A program made the translations under genes and the position numbers. From the NCBI RefSeq assembly GCF_001189235.2, contig NZ_LFIP02000003.1:496001-560000 (forward strand): a stretch of DNA of 64,000 bases, read 5' to 3'. The notes below the pieces were generated by a model. That model was not told where the DNA came from and searched no databases. It saw nothing but the letters and a program-made list of their open reading frames with translations. This stretch comes from Bradyrhizobium embrapense (lineage in GTDB: Bacteria; Pseudomonadota; Alphaproteobacteria; Rhizobiales; Xanthobacteraceae). Below are positions 1-9,701 of the stretch, piece by piece (the first letter of the stretch is position 1; each line of letters starts with the position of its first letter).

Positions 1-23
1 ATTGGCGGCCTGTTTCTTACCTG

Positions 24-66
24 CCCCTGAGGGCCGGCTGGGCGTTTGCGCCTGGGCACTCAGGGG
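24..66 (+). promoter_or_regulatory. Stem-loop in the region upstream of leuA
   Basis: CCCCTGAG (24-31) and CTCAGGGG (59-66) form a perfect 8-bp stem around a GC-rich loop, followed by TTTG. It lies about 90 bases before the leuA start. It could be the terminator of a gene left of the window or a leader structure of leuA. No leader peptide with a leucine run is evident, so attenuation is only a guess. Confidence 0.35.
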
Positions 67-155
67 TTTGTACCAGATCACCGGACCCTGATAATCGCCC
101 AACTAATCGCTCAAAGCAGCAATGACGGGCGCCAAAGTTTAAAGGAATTTCTGAC

Positions 156-1718
156 ATGGCCACCGCTAACAAGTCCGAGAAGGACCGCGTCATCATTTTC
201 GACACCACCCTGCGCGACGGCGAGCAGTGCCCCGGCGCCACCATGACTTTCGAGGAGAAGCTCGAGGTCGCCGAGTTGCTGGACGATATGGGTGTCGACG
301 TCATCGAGGCCGGCTTCCCGATCACCTCGGAAGGCGACTTCCAGGCGGTCAGCGAGATCGCCCGCCGCTCCAAGAACTCGGTCATCGCGGGCCTGTCCCG
401 CGCCCATCCGGCCGACATCGATCGCTGTGCCGAAGCCGTCAAGTTCGCCCGCCGCGGCCGCGTCCATACCGTGATCGCGACCTCGCCGCTGCATATGCGG
501 GTGAAGTTGAACAAGACCCCCGAGGAGGTCATCGAGACCTCGGTTGCGATGGTCGCCCGCGCCCGCAACCAGATCGACGACGTCGAATGGTCGGCCGAGG
601 ACGGCACCCGCAGCGAGATGGACTATCTGTGCCGGATCGTCGAAGCCGTGATCAAGGCCGGCGCCACCACGGTGAACATTCCTGACACCGTCGGCTACAC
701 CGTGCCGGAGGAATACACACATTTCATGCGCACGCTGATCGAGCGTGTGCCGAACTCCGACAAGGCGATCTTCTCGGTGCACTGCCACAACGACCTCGGC
801 ATGGCGGTCGCGAATTCGCTGGCCGGCATCGTCGGCGGCGCGCGGCAGGTCGAGTGCACCGTCAACGGCATCGGCGAGCGCGCCGGCAATGCCGCGCTGG
901 AAGAGATTGTGATGGCGATCAACGTGCGGAACGACAAGTTTCCGTACTGGAACAAGATCGACACCACGCAGTTGACCCGCGCCTCGAAGGTGGTGTCGGC
1001 CGCGACCTCGTTCCCGGTGCAGTACAACAAGGCGATCGTCGGCCGTAACGCGTTCGCGCATGAGAGCGGCATCCATCAGGACGGCGTGCTGAAGGACGCC
1101 TCGACCTACGAGATCATGCGGCCCGAGATGGTCGGCCTGAAGCAGTCCTCGCTGGTGCTCGGCAAGCATTCCGGCCGCCACGCCTTCATCCACAAGCTGG
1201 AGGAGCTGGGCTACAGGCTCGGCGCCAACCAGCTGGAAGATGCCTTTACGCGGATGAAGGCGCTGGCCGACCGCAAGAAGGACATCTACGACGAGGACAT
1301 CGAGGCGCTCGTCGACCAGGAGATGGCGGCCGCGCACGACCGCATCAAGCTGACCTCGCTGACCGTGATCGCCGGCACCCATGGCCCGCAGCGCGCGACC
1401 ATGAAGCTCGACGTCGACGGCCAGATCAAGATCGAGGAGGCCGAGGGCAACGGCCCGGTCGATGCCGTGTTCAACTGCATCAAGCGCCTGGTGCCGCACG
1501 AGGCCAAGCTGGAGCTCTACCAGGTCCACGCGGTGACCGAAGGCACCGATGCGCAGGCCGAGGTCTCGGTCCGTCTCGCGCACGAAGGCCGTTCGATGAC
1601 CGCCCGCGCCGCCGATCCGGACACGCTGGTCGCCTCCGCCAAGGCCTATCTCGGCGCACTGAACAAGATCGTGATGAAGCGCCAGCGCGACGTCCCGGCG
1701 ACCAAGGTCGCGGGCTGA
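156..1718 (+). CDS. leuA: 2-isopropylmalate synthase
   Basis: First committed step of leucine synthesis: condenses acetyl-CoA with 2-ketoisovalerate. The 520-residue protein has the family's usual length for the long bacterial type. The HMGL-like TIM barrel begins with DTTLRDGEQ (residues 16-24), and the metal-binding HCHND motif is at 209-213, followed by the NGIGERAGNAALEE segment. From about residue 390 it carries the regulatory LeuA dimerisation domain used for leucine feedback (family knowledge). The ATG follows AAAGGA, a reasonable ribosome site. It stands alone, with a stem-loop upstream and a terminator downstream. The call is secure. Confidence 0.97.
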   Translation: MATANKSEKDRVIIFDTTLRDGEQCPGATMTFEEKLEVAELLDDMGVDVIEAGFPITSEGDFQAVSEIARRSKNSVIAGLSRAHPADIDRCAEAVKFARRGRVHTVIATSPLHMRVKLNKTPEEVIETSVAMVARARNQIDDVEWSAEDGTRSEMDYLCRIVEAVIKAGATTVNIPDTVGYTVPEEYTHFMRTLIERVPNSDKAIFSVHCHNDLGMAVANSLAGIVGGARQVECTVNGIGERAGNAALEEIVMAINVRNDKFPYWNKIDTTQLTRASKVVSAATSFPVQYNKAIVGRNAFAHESGIHQDGVLKDASTYEIMRPEMVGLKQSSLVLGKHSGRHAFIHKLEELGYRLGANQLEDAFTRMKALADRKKDIYDEDIEALVDQEMAAAHDRIKLTSLTVIAGTHGPQRATMKLDVDGQIKIEEAEGNGPVDAVFNCIKRLVPHEAKLELYQVHAVTEGTDAQAEVSVRLAHEGRSMTARAADPDTLVASAKAYLGALNKIVMKRQRDVPATKVAG

Positions 1719-1745
1719 CGGTTCGCACAATCAACGCATTCGGAA

Positions 1746-1771
1746 ACGCGGCGCCCCGGCGTCGCGTTTTT
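1746..1771 (+). terminator. Rho-independent terminator of leuA
   Basis: ACGCGGCGCC and GGCGTCGCGT form a 10-bp stem with one G-T wobble and a 2-base loop, followed by a short T run. It sits 28 bases after the leuA stop and separates it from the convergent mobA. Confidence 0.75.
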
Positions 1772-1851
1772 CGTTTGGGGTGCGGAAATCTAAATTCGCG
1801 GTCGTCGGCGCCGGCGATGTTTGTCCGGAAACAAAGTTGCAGACGGGCGCC

Positions 1852-2469
1852 TCATCCGCCGTCGAGCGCGGCGAGGCGATCGGCTTCGGCGATGTCTTCG
1901 ACGGTGTTGGCATTGAAGAACGGATCGAGCGGCTCGGTCGGCCACTCGACCGTTGCCAGCGGATAGCGCGCGGTCCAGCGATCGATCCGGCGCACGTCTT
2001 CCTCGACCAGTGCGTGGCGCAATTCGCCCCGCAGGCGCACGCTCCACAGTCCGATGACCGGATGCACCTGGCCGCCCGATGACGCGACGGCGAGTTCGGC
2101 ATTCTCCGCCGCGCGCGCCTGCTCCAGGCGTGCGACAAGATCGCGCGGCAGAAACGGACAATCGCCCGCTGCGCTGAGCACCCATTTCGCATCCGGCCGG
2201 TTGGCCGCCGTCCAGTCGAGCGCGGCGAGGATGCCGGCGAGGGGACCCGGAAAATCAGCGACATCGTCGGCGACGACGGGAAGGCCGAAGGCGGCAAAGC
2301 GCGCCGGGTCGCCGTTGGCGTTGATGATCAGCCCGCTGCATTGCGGGGCGAGGCGGTCGATCACCCGCTGCAGGATGGTGCGGCCGGCGATCATGCGCAT
2401 CGGCTTGTCGCCGCCGCCCATCCGCCGCGCGAGCCCGCCGGCCAGCAGCACGCCCGGGATGTCAGTCAT
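1852..2469 (-). CDS. mobA: Molybdenum cofactor guanylyltransferase
   Basis: Attaches GMP to molybdopterin to make the MGD form used by DMSO-reductase-family enzymes such as the formate dehydrogenase encoded nearby. The 205-residue protein opens with [17 protein letters not shown], the nucleotide-binding signature of this family. The ATG at 2469 is preferred over an in-frame upstream one because it overlaps the fdhD stop by 8 bases, indicating translational coupling. The protein ends with a typical [10 protein letters not shown] segment. It is second in a two-gene leftward operon with fdhD. Confidence 0.93.
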   Translation of the reverse strand: MTDIPGVLLAGGLARRMGGGDKPMRMIAGRTILQRVIDRLAPQCSGLIINANGDPARFAAFGLPVVADDVADFPGPLAGILAALDWTAANRPDAKWVLSAAGDCPFLPRDLVARLEQARAAENAELAVASSGGQVHPVIGLWSVRLRGELRHALVEEDVRRIDRWTARYPLATVEWPTEPLDPFFNANTVEDIAEADRLAALDGG

Positions 2470-3370
2470 GGTCGGTCTCGCCCTTGCGCCTGTGCCGCAT
2501 CGATTCCTCTTCGACATAGTCGAGGTTCTGGTCGTAGACGATCCGCTCCTGGCCCGACAAAGCGATGAAGCGCTTGCCGCGCGCGCGCCCGACCAAGGTC
2601 AGTCCGACCTGCCGCGCCAGATCGACGCCCCATGCGGTGAATCCGGAGCGGGAGACCAGGATCGGGATGCCCATCCGCACCGTCTTGATCACCATCTCGG
2701 ACGTGAGTCGTCCGGTGGTGTAGAGGATCTTATCGGCCGGATCGACATTGTGGCGATAGATCCAGCCCGCGATCTTGTCGACGGCGTTGTGCCGGCCGAC
2801 ATCCTCGGTGTAGCAGACCGGCGCGCTCTCCTTGCACAGCACGCAGCCATGGATGGCACCGGCCTCCAGATAGAGCGATGGCATGGTGTTGATGGTGTGC
2901 GTCATCCGGTAGAGCCACGAGGTCCGCAATTCGGCCTTCGGCAGCGCGACCTTCTCGACGGCTTCGAGCAGGTCGCCGAACGCCGTTCCCTGGGCGCAGC
3001 CCGAGGTCTGCGTGCGCTTCTTCAGCTTTGCCTCGAAATTGGTGTGGTGCGCGGTGCGGACCACCACCACCTGAAGATCGTCGTCATATTCGACTTCGGT
3101 GACGACGTCGTCGTATTTGAGCATGTTCTGGTTCAGGAGGTAGCCGAGCGCGAGATATTCGGGATAGTCGTTGATCGTCATCATCGTGACGATCTCCTGC
3201 GCGTTGAGGTACAGCGTCAGCGGCCGCTCGACCGGTACCCTGATCTCGGTCGGCGCGCCGGTCTGATCGACGCCAGTGACGCGCTCGGTCAGGCGCGGAT
3301 CGTCCGGATCAGGAACAATGATGGGAGCGGTGGTTGTCTCGGGCACTGCTAGACGTCCGGATGGGTTCAC
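2462..3370 (-). CDS. fdhD: Formate dehydrogenase accessory sulfurtransferase FdhD
   Basis: FdhD delivers sulfur from a cysteine desulfurase to the Mo-bis-MGD cofactor, needed for formate dehydrogenase activity. The 302-residue protein has the family hallmark [11 protein letters not shown] and the downstream [10 protein letters not shown] and [12 protein letters not shown] segments. Where E. coli FdhD has its CGVC pair, this protein has CAQG with a single Cys (residue 125). A CVLC pair occurs instead at 176-179, just before the EDVGRH motif. The start is GTG; a second GTG lies 8 codons inside. It probably serves the formate dehydrogenase at 4992-9648 and perhaps the YdeP-like enzyme at 24934. 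Confidence 0.92.
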   Translation of the reverse strand: MNPSGRLAVPETTTAPIIVPDPDDPRLTERVTGVDQTGAPTEIRVPVERPLTLYLNAQEIVTMMTINDYPEYLALGYLLNQNMLKYDDVVTEVEYDDDLQVVVVRTAHHTNFEAKLKKRTQTSGCAQGTAFGDLLEAVEKVALPKAELRTSWLYRMTHTINTMPSLYLEAGAIHGCVLCKESAPVCYTEDVGRHNAVDKIAGWIYRHNVDPADKILYTTGRLTSEMVIKTVRMGIPILVSRSGFTAWGVDLARQVGLTLVGRARGKRFIALSGQERIVYDQNLDYVEEESMRHRRKGETDHD

Positions 3371-3529
3371 ATGGCAACGCAGCTGGGGATATAAGCACGG
3401 GCGGAGACCGACTGGCCACTCTCCGCCGTCTTGCTGGAACCGCCATGGTCGGTCCGGCCGAAAGATAACGCCGCAGGTCGCGATCCGGGTCGAACAAATC
3501 TTGTCGATGGCCGAGGACTAAGAGACATC

Positions 3530-4783
3530 ATGGCGCAGCTTTCCGACGACTGCTTCGCCTTCGGCGGACCGATGATGTCGGTCGACGACGCCGTCGCGAT
3601 CATCGCCGCGCGCGTCAAGCCGGTCGGGGAGACGGAAGCCGTTGCCCTGGTCGACGCCGACGGACGCATCCTCAGCCACGATGTCGCGGCGCCGTTGCCG
3701 CTGCCGCCTTTCATGAATTCCGCCGTCGACGGTTATGCGGTCTCCGGCGCCGACCTGCCGGCGAGCGGCGAGCGCGCGCTTCCTGTCGCCGGCCGCGTGC
3801 AGGCGGGGGCACCGGCAGCGGCCGCGCAGCCCGGCCAGGCGGTGCGGATCTTCACCGGTGCGCCGATGCCTGATGGCACCGACACCGTGTTCATGCAGGA
3901 AGACGTGCGGATCGACACTGCGGGTAACGTGATCCTGCCGTCCGGCCTGAAGGTCGGCGCCAATGTACGTCCGGCCGGCGAGGACATTGCGCGCGGCCAT
4001 ATCGCGCTGACGTCGGGCCAGCGGTTGCGCCCGCAGGACATCGCGGTTGCCGCGGCATTCGGGCTCACCACGCTCGATGTGGTGCGGCGCCTGCGCGTCG
4101 GCGTGTTCTCCACCGGCGACGAGCTGGCCGCGCCGGGAAGTGCTCGCGCCGAAGCGCAATTGTTCGATTCCAACCGCTTCATGCTGATCGCGATGCTGCG
4201 GCGACTCGGCTGCGAGGTCGGCGATCTCGGCATCCTGCGCGACGAACGGGCCGAACTTGCTGCCGCGCTCAAGCAGGTCGCGCAACGCTACGACCTGATC
4301 CTGACCACCGGCGGCGTCTCGACCGGCGAAGAGGACCACGTCAAGGCCGGCATCGAGCAGGCGGGCTCGCTGGTGCTGTGGCGGATGGCGATCAAGCCGG
4401 GCCGACCGGTGGCGATGGGCGTGGTCGACGGCACGCCGCTGATCGGCTTGCCCGGCAATCCGGTGGCGAGTTTCGTCACCTTCGTTCACGTGGTGCGGCC
4501 AACCGTGCTGGCGCTGTCGGGCGCCGCGCCGTCGACGTTGCTGCCGATGCCGGTCCGGGCCGCCTTCAGCTACAAGAAGAAGAGCGGCCGCCGCGAATAT
4601 GTCCGCGCCTCGCTGCGGCGGGCGGCGGACGGCGCGCTGGAGGCGACCAAGTTTCCCCGCGAAGGGGCTGGCCTGCTGTCGTCGCTGATCGAGACGGATG
4701 GGCTGATCGAGCTCGGCGAGGCCATCGTGCGGGTCGAGCCGGGCGATGTGGTCGGCTTTCTCGGCTACGCCGACCTGCTCTGA
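3530..4783 (+). CDS. moeA: Molybdopterin molybdenumtransferase MoeA
   Basis: Inserts molybdate into adenylylated molybdopterin. The 417-residue protein has the MoeA N-terminal segment (PPFMNSAVDGYAV), the FTGAPMPDGTDTVFMQED motif, the central MoaB/Mog-type domain with TTGGVSTGEEDHVK and IKPGRP, the LPGNPVASFV motif and a C-terminal domain IV. The ATG at 3530 gives the normal length; the frame stays open upstream but without MoeA-like sequence. It is divergent from fdhD across about 160 bases and precedes the formate dehydrogenase genes by about 200 bases. Confidence 0.95.
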   Translation: MAQLSDDCFAFGGPMMSVDDAVAIIAARVKPVGETEAVALVDADGRILSHDVAAPLPLPPFMNSAVDGYAVSGADLPASGERALPVAGRVQAGAPAAAAQPGQAVRIFTGAPMPDGTDTVFMQEDVRIDTAGNVILPSGLKVGANVRPAGEDIARGHIALTSGQRLRPQDIAVAAAFGLTTLDVVRRLRVGVFSTGDELAAPGSARAEAQLFDSNRFMLIAMLRRLGCEVGDLGILRDERAELAAALKQVAQRYDLILTTGGVSTGEEDHVKAGIEQAGSLVLWRMAIKPGRPVAMGVVDGTPLIGLPGNPVASFVTFVHVVRPTVLALSGAAPSTLLPMPVRAAFSYKKKSGRREYVRASLRRAADGALEATKFPREGAGLLSSLIETDGLIELGEAIVRVEPGDVVGFLGYADLL

Positions 4784-4991
4784 GATCGCAGGATGCGGGC
4801 GAGATCGCCTCTGCCGGACGCTCGCGTGATTTGGAATTCAGATCACTCGATAGGCAAACATTAACAACGACCTGCGCGGCAACCCGACGTTGCTAGAGGC
4901 GTTCTAAATCTGCTTGCCTGTGGCATGCCAGAGAATACAGTTAGTTGAACCGGCGCAATTTGCACGAAGCCGGGTTCCAAGGCGAGGTTTC

Positions 4992-6704
4992 ATGAGCGGA
5001 GACGACGTTCACAAGGTCCGCGCGTTCGAGCATCCCGGAGCCGGCAGGAAGCGGGCGAAAGCCACGCCCAAGGGACGCCAGGTCGATCCTGCGGCCGCTC
5101 ATGAGATCGAGGCGCTGCTCGCCGACCGGCCGAGGCGTCGCGACCTCTTGATCGAGTACCTGCATCTGATCCAGGACAAATACCATCAGATTTCGGCCGC
5201 GCATCTTGCCGCGCTCGCCGATGAGATGCGGCTGTCGTTCGCCGAAGTGTTCGAGACCGCGACCTTCTATGCGCATTTCGACATCGTGAAGGAAGGCGAG
5301 CCCGGCATCGCGCCGCTCACCGTGCGGGTCTGCGATTCGCTGACTTGCGCGATGCTCGGCGGCGAGCAGCTCTTGAAGGATCTTCAGAGCCGCGCCGGGC
5401 CCGGCATCCGCGTGGTGCGGGCGCCATGCGTCGGCCGCTGCGACACTGCACCTGCGGCGGAGGTCGGCCACAACTTCATCGATCATGCGACCGTCAGCAA
5501 CGTGCTCGCTGCGGCGAAGAACGGCGACACCCATGTGCATCTGCCGCCTTACGTCGATTACGACGCCTACGTCGCCGACGGCGGATATAAGCTGCTGACG
5601 CGCCTGCGCTCGGGCGAGCTGCCGCGCGAGGACCTGCTGAAGGCGCTCGACGATGCCTCGCTGCGCGGTCTCGGTGGGGCCGGTTTCCCGACAGGGCGCA
5701 AGTGGCGCGCCGTGCTCGGCGAACCCGGTCCGCGGCTAATGGCTGTCAACGGCGACGAAGGCGAGCCCGGCACATTCAAGGATCGCTACTATCTCGAGAC
5801 CGATCCGCATCGCTTCCTCGAGGGCATGCTGATCGGCGCGCACGTGGTCGAGGCGCCCGAGGTCTACATCTATATCCGCGACGAGTACCCGGCTTGCCGC
5901 GAGATCCTCGCGCGCGAGATCGCAAAGCTTCCGCCCGGCGGACCTGTGCTGCATCTGCGGCGCGGCGCCGGCGCCTATATCTGCGGCGAGGAATCCTCGC
6001 TGCTGGAATCGATCGAGGGCAAGCGCGGCCTGCCGCGCCACAAGCCGCCTTATCCGTTCCAGGTCGGGCTGTTCGGGCTGCCGACGCTGATCAACAACAT
6101 CGAGACGTTGTGGTGGGTGCGCGACATCGTCGAGAAGGGCGCCGACTGGTGGAAGAGCCACGGCCGCAACGAGCGCCACGGCCTGCGCAGCTTCTCGGTG
6201 TCGGGACGCGTCAAGGATCCCGGCGTCAAGCTCGCGCCGGCCGGCATCACGTTGCGCGAATTGATCGACGAGTTCTGCGGCGGCATGGCCGACGGCCACA
6301 CCCTGCAGGCCTATCTGCCGGGCGGCGCGTCCGGCGGCATCCTGCCGGCATCGATGGACGACATCCCGCTCGATTTCGGCACGCTGGAAAAATACGGCTG
6401 CTTCATCGGCTCGGCCGCCATCGTCGTGCTCTCGCACGCCGATGACGTCAGGGATGCCGCGCTGAACCTGATGAAGTTCTTCGAGGACGAGAGCTGCGGG
6501 CAATGCACGCCCTGCCGTGCCGGAACCGAGAAGGCGGCGCTGTTGATGCAGCAGCCGGTCTGGGACAAGGAACTGCTCGACCAATTGAGCCAGGCGATGC
6601 GCGATGCGTCGATCTGCGGGCTCGGCCAGGCGGCCTCCAATCCGTTGACGTCAGTGATCAAATATTTTCCGGACGGGTTTCGTCCGCAGCAAGCCGCCGA
6701 GTGA
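4992..6704 (+). CDS. fdh1B: NAD-dependent formate dehydrogenase, fused gamma-beta (NuoE-NuoF-like) subunit
   Basis: Diaphorase subunit that passes electrons from the catalytic subunit to NAD+. One 570-residue chain joins two proteins that are separate in complex I and in FdsG/FdsB. The NuoE-like N-terminal half has a thioredoxin-fold 2Fe-2S site (CDSLTC and APCVGRCDTAP). The NuoF-like half has GLGGAGFPTGRKW, AVNGDEGEPGTFKDR and GAGAYICGEE for FMN and NADH, and the 4Fe-4S ligands in ESCGQCTPCRAGT near residue 500. The architecture and length match Fdh1B of Methylobacterium. The ATG at 4992 follows AGGCGAGG. The alpha subunit gene begins 37 bases downstream. Confidence 0.93.
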   Translation: MSGDDVHKVRAFEHPGAGRKRAKATPKGRQVDPAAAHEIEALLADRPRRRDLLIEYLHLIQDKYHQISAAHLAALADEMRLSFAEVFETATFYAHFDIVKEGEPGIAPLTVRVCDSLTCAMLGGEQLLKDLQSRAGPGIRVVRAPCVGRCDTAPAAEVGHNFIDHATVSNVLAAAKNGDTHVHLPPYVDYDAYVADGGYKLLTRLRSGELPREDLLKALDDASLRGLGGAGFPTGRKWRAVLGEPGPRLMAVNGDEGEPGTFKDRYYLETDPHRFLEGMLIGAHVVEAPEVYIYIRDEYPACREILAREIAKLPPGGPVLHLRRGAGAYICGEESSLLESIEGKRGLPRHKPPYPFQVGLFGLPTLINNIETLWWVRDIVEKGADWWKSHGRNERHGLRSFSVSGRVKDPGVKLAPAGITLRELIDEFCGGMADGHTLQAYLPGGASGGILPASMDDIPLDFGTLEKYGCFIGSAAIVVLSHADDVRDAALNLMKFFEDESCGQCTPCRAGTEKAALLMQQPVWDKELLDQLSQAMRDASICGLGQAASNPLTSVIKYFPDGFRPQQAAE

Positions 6705-6741
6705 GCGGGCCGGGCAGGGCGAATTTCGACGAGGATTCTAA

Positions 6742-9648
6742 ATGAGCAACGACAAGAACTCGCCGCCGCAGGGGTACGGTCACGACGCCAAGGGTGCCGC
6801 CGGAGGAAGCAACGCTCCCGATGGCCGTGTCACCGTCACGCATAGCGAGCCGATCGGCAAGATCGGCGGCACCGGCGGCGGTCCGCAGATGATCCAGTTC
6901 GAGCTCGATGGCCAGCAGGTCGAGGCGCGGGCCGGCGAGACGATCTGGCAGGTCGCCAAGCGCCAGGGCACCGAGATCCCGCATCTGTGCTATTCGCCCG
7001 CGCCGGACTATCGGCCGGACGGCAATTGCCGCGCCTGCATGGTCGAGATCGAAGGCGAGCGCGTGCTGGCGGCGTCCTGCAAGCGGACGCCTTCGGTCGG
7101 CATGAAGGTGAAGTCCGCCAGCCAGCGCGCCGTCGCGGCGCAGAAGATGGTGATGGAGCTGCTCGTCGCCGATCAGCCGGCGCGCGAGACCTCGCACGAT
7201 CCGGACTCCAAATTCTGGCACTGGGCCGAGAAGACCGGCGTCACCGAAAGCCGCTTCCCGGCGTCCGAGCGATGGCACGCCGACACCAGCCACCCGGCGA
7301 TGCGCGTCAATCTCGACGCCTGCATCCAGTGCGGCCTGTGCGTGCGGGCGTGCCGCGAGGTGCAGGTCAACGACGTGATCGGCATGGCCTACCGCAACCA
7401 CGACGCCAAGATCGTTTTCGACTTCGACGATCCGATGGGTGAATCGACCTGCGTCGCCTGCGGAGAATGCGTCCAGGCGTGTCCGACCGGCGCGCTCATG
7501 CCGGCGGTCATGCTCGACGACAAGCAGACGCGCGTCGTCTATCCCGACCGCAAGGTGGACTCGCTGTGCCCATATTGCGGCGTCGGCTGCCAGGTCACCT
7601 ACGAGGTCAAGGATGAGAAGGTGATCTACGCGGAAGGCCGCGATGGTCCCGCCAATCACAACCGGCTCTGCGTCAAGGGCCGCTTCGGCTTCGACTACAT
7701 CCATCACCCGAACCGGCTGACCAAGCCGCTGGTGCGGCTGCCGGGCGTGAAGAAGGATGCTAACGACCAGGTCGATCCGGCCAATCCCTACACCCATTTC
7801 CGCGAGGCATCGTGGGAGGAGGCGCTCGATCTTGCCGCGGCGGGCCTCCGAAAAATCCGCGACGAGAAGGGCGCCAAGGCGCTTGCGGGGTTCGGCTCGG
7901 CCAAGGGCTCGAACGAGGAAGCCTATCTGTTCCAGAAGCTGGTCCGCACCGGCTTCGGCTCCAACAATGTCGATCACTGCACGCGGCTGTGTCACGCCTC
8001 GTCGGTGGCCGCCTTGTTCGAGGGACTGAGCTCCGGCGCGGTGTCGGCACCGTTCGCCGCGGCGGCCGATGCCGAGGTGATCTGGGTGATCGGCGCCAAC
8101 CCGACCGTGAACCATCCGGTCGCCGCGACCTTCATCAAGAACGCCGCCAAGCGCGGCGCCAAGCTATACGTGATGGACCCGCGGCGGCAGACGCTGTCGC
8201 GCCACGCCACGCAGCATCTCGCCTTCAAGCCGGGCAGCGATGTTGCGATGCTGAACGCGATGATCCACACCATCATCACCGAAGGCCTGACCGACGAGCA
8301 GTACATCGCCGGCTATACCGAGGGCTACGACGAGCTGAAGACCAAGATCCAGGAGTTCACGCCGGAGCGGATGTCGCCGATCTGCGGCATCCCCGCCGAG
8401 ACGCTGCGCGAGGTCGCGCGGGCCTATGCCCGCGCCAAATCGTCGATCATCTTCTGGGGCATGGGCATCAGCCAGCATGTCCACGGCACCGACAATGCGC
8501 GCTGCCTGATTGCGTTGGCGCTGATCACCGGCCAGGTGGGCCGCCCCGGCACCGGGCTGCATCCGTTGCGCGGCCAGAACAACGTGCAGGGCGCCTCCGA
8601 CGCCGGCTTGATCCCGATGTTCCTGCCGGACTATCAGCCGGTCGACCGCGACGACATGCGCGGCGCGTTCGAGAAATTGTGGGGGCAGGAGCTCGATCCG
8701 GTGCGCGGGCTGACCGTGGTCGAGATCATGAACGCGATCCACGCCGGCGAGATCCACGGCATGTATGTCGAGGGCGAGAATCCCGCGATGTCCGATCCGG
8801 ATCTGCAGCACGCGCGCGAGGCGCTGGCCAAGCTCGATCATCTCGTGGTGCAGGACCTGTTTGTCACCGAGACCGCGTTCCACGCCGACGTGATCCTGCC
8901 GGCCTCGGCGTTCGCCGAAAAATCCGGCTCCTTCACCAACACCGACCGCCGCGTGCAATTGGCGCGCGAGGTGATCAAGCCGCCGGGCGATGCGCGGCAG
9001 GATCTCTGGATCATCCAGGAGATCGCCAAGCGGATGGGACTGCCGTGGAATTATGCGGGGCCGGGCGAGGTCTTCACCGAGATGGCCGAACTGATGCCGT
9101 CGCTGAAGAACATCACCTGGGAGCGGCTGCTCCGCGAGGGCGCGGTGACCTATCCGGTCGACGATCCGGACAAGCCGGGCAACGAGATCATCTTCACCAC
9201 CGGTTTCCCGACCGCGAGCGGCCGCGGCAAGATCGTGCCGGCCAAGGTGATCCCGCCGGACGAACTGCCCGACGACGAGTACCCGATGGTGCTGTCGACG
9301 GGGCGCGTGCTCGAACACTGGCACACCGGCTCGATGACGCGCCGTGCGCAGGTGCTCGACCAGATCGAGCCTGAAGCGGTCGCGTTCATGACGCCGAAGG
9401 ACATGCGCAAGAAGGGGCTCGCGCCGGGTGACTTCATCCGACTCGAGACGCGCCGCGGCGCGGTCGAAGTCAAGGTGCGCGCCGACCGCGACGTGCCCGA
9501 GAACATGGTCTTCATGCCGTTCTGCTACGCGGAGGCGGCGGCGAACTTGCTGACCAACCCGGCGCTCGATCCGTTCGGTAAGATACCGGAGTTCAAGTTC
9601 TGCGCGGTCCGCGCCGAGAAGATCGATATCCGGACCGCAGCGGAATAG
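6742..9648 (+). CDS. fdh1A: NAD-dependent formate dehydrogenase, catalytic alpha subunit
   Basis: Oxidises formate to CO2 at a Mo- or W-bis-MGD site. The 968-residue protein has an N-terminal 2Fe-2S domain (GNCRACMVE), two ferredoxin-type 4Fe-4S sites (CIQCGLCVRAC from residue 194; CVACGECVQAC near 237) and the CPYCGVGC cluster of the molybdopterin domain near 276. The predicted metal ligand is Cys413 in DHCTRLCH, so this is a cysteine enzyme, not a selenocysteine one. The C-terminal dinucleotide-binding domain includes VLEHWHTGSMTRR. No Tat signal is seen, so it is cytoplasmic. It pairs with the fused subunit just upstream; whether Mo or W is used cannot be read from the sequence. Confidence 0.95.
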   Translation: MSNDKNSPPQGYGHDAKGAAGGSNAPDGRVTVTHSEPIGKIGGTGGGPQMIQFELDGQQVEARAGETIWQVAKRQGTEIPHLCYSPAPDYRPDGNCRACMVEIEGERVLAASCKRTPSVGMKVKSASQRAVAAQKMVMELLVADQPARETSHDPDSKFWHWAEKTGVTESRFPASERWHADTSHPAMRVNLDACIQCGLCVRACREVQVNDVIGMAYRNHDAKIVFDFDDPMGESTCVACGECVQACPTGALMPAVMLDDKQTRVVYPDRKVDSLCPYCGVGCQVTYEVKDEKVIYAEGRDGPANHNRLCVKGRFGFDYIHHPNRLTKPLVRLPGVKKDANDQVDPANPYTHFREASWEEALDLAAAGLRKIRDEKGAKALAGFGSAKGSNEEAYLFQKLVRTGFGSNNVDHCTRLCHASSVAALFEGLSSGAVSAPFAAAADAEVIWVIGANPTVNHPVAATFIKNAAKRGAKLYVMDPRRQTLSRHATQHLAFKPGSDVAMLNAMIHTIITEGLTDEQYIAGYTEGYDELKTKIQEFTPERMSPICGIPAETLREVARAYARAKSSIIFWGMGISQHVHGTDNARCLIALALITGQVGRPGTGLHPLRGQNNVQGASDAGLIPMFLPDYQPVDRDDMRGAFEKLWGQELDPVRGLTVVEIMNAIHAGEIHGMYVEGENPAMSDPDLQHAREALAKLDHLVVQDLFVTETAFHADVILPASAFAEKSGSFTNTDRRVQLAREVIKPPGDARQDLWIIQEIAKRMGLPWNYAGPGEVFTEMAELMPSLKNITWERLLREGAVTYPVDDPDKPGNEIIFTTGFPTASGRGKIVPAKVIPPDELPDDEYPMVLSTGRVLEHWHTGSMTRRAQVLDQIEPEAVAFMTPKDMRKKGLAPGDFIRLETRRGAVEVKVRADRDVPENMVFMPFCYAEAAANLLTNPALDPFGKIPEFKFCAVRAEKIDIRTAAE

Positions 9649-9701
9649 CCGTCCGGCCAAAACAAACGCAAAGGGCGACGCAAGCCCGCAGGGAGATCAG
9701 C

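Noticed and set aside
111..1730. Long leftward open frame covering leuA
   Set aside because: Shadow of a high-GC gene; leuA is certain and the opposite frame has no recognisable domain. The same applies to long antisense frames in the formate dehydrogenase, act and cox genes.
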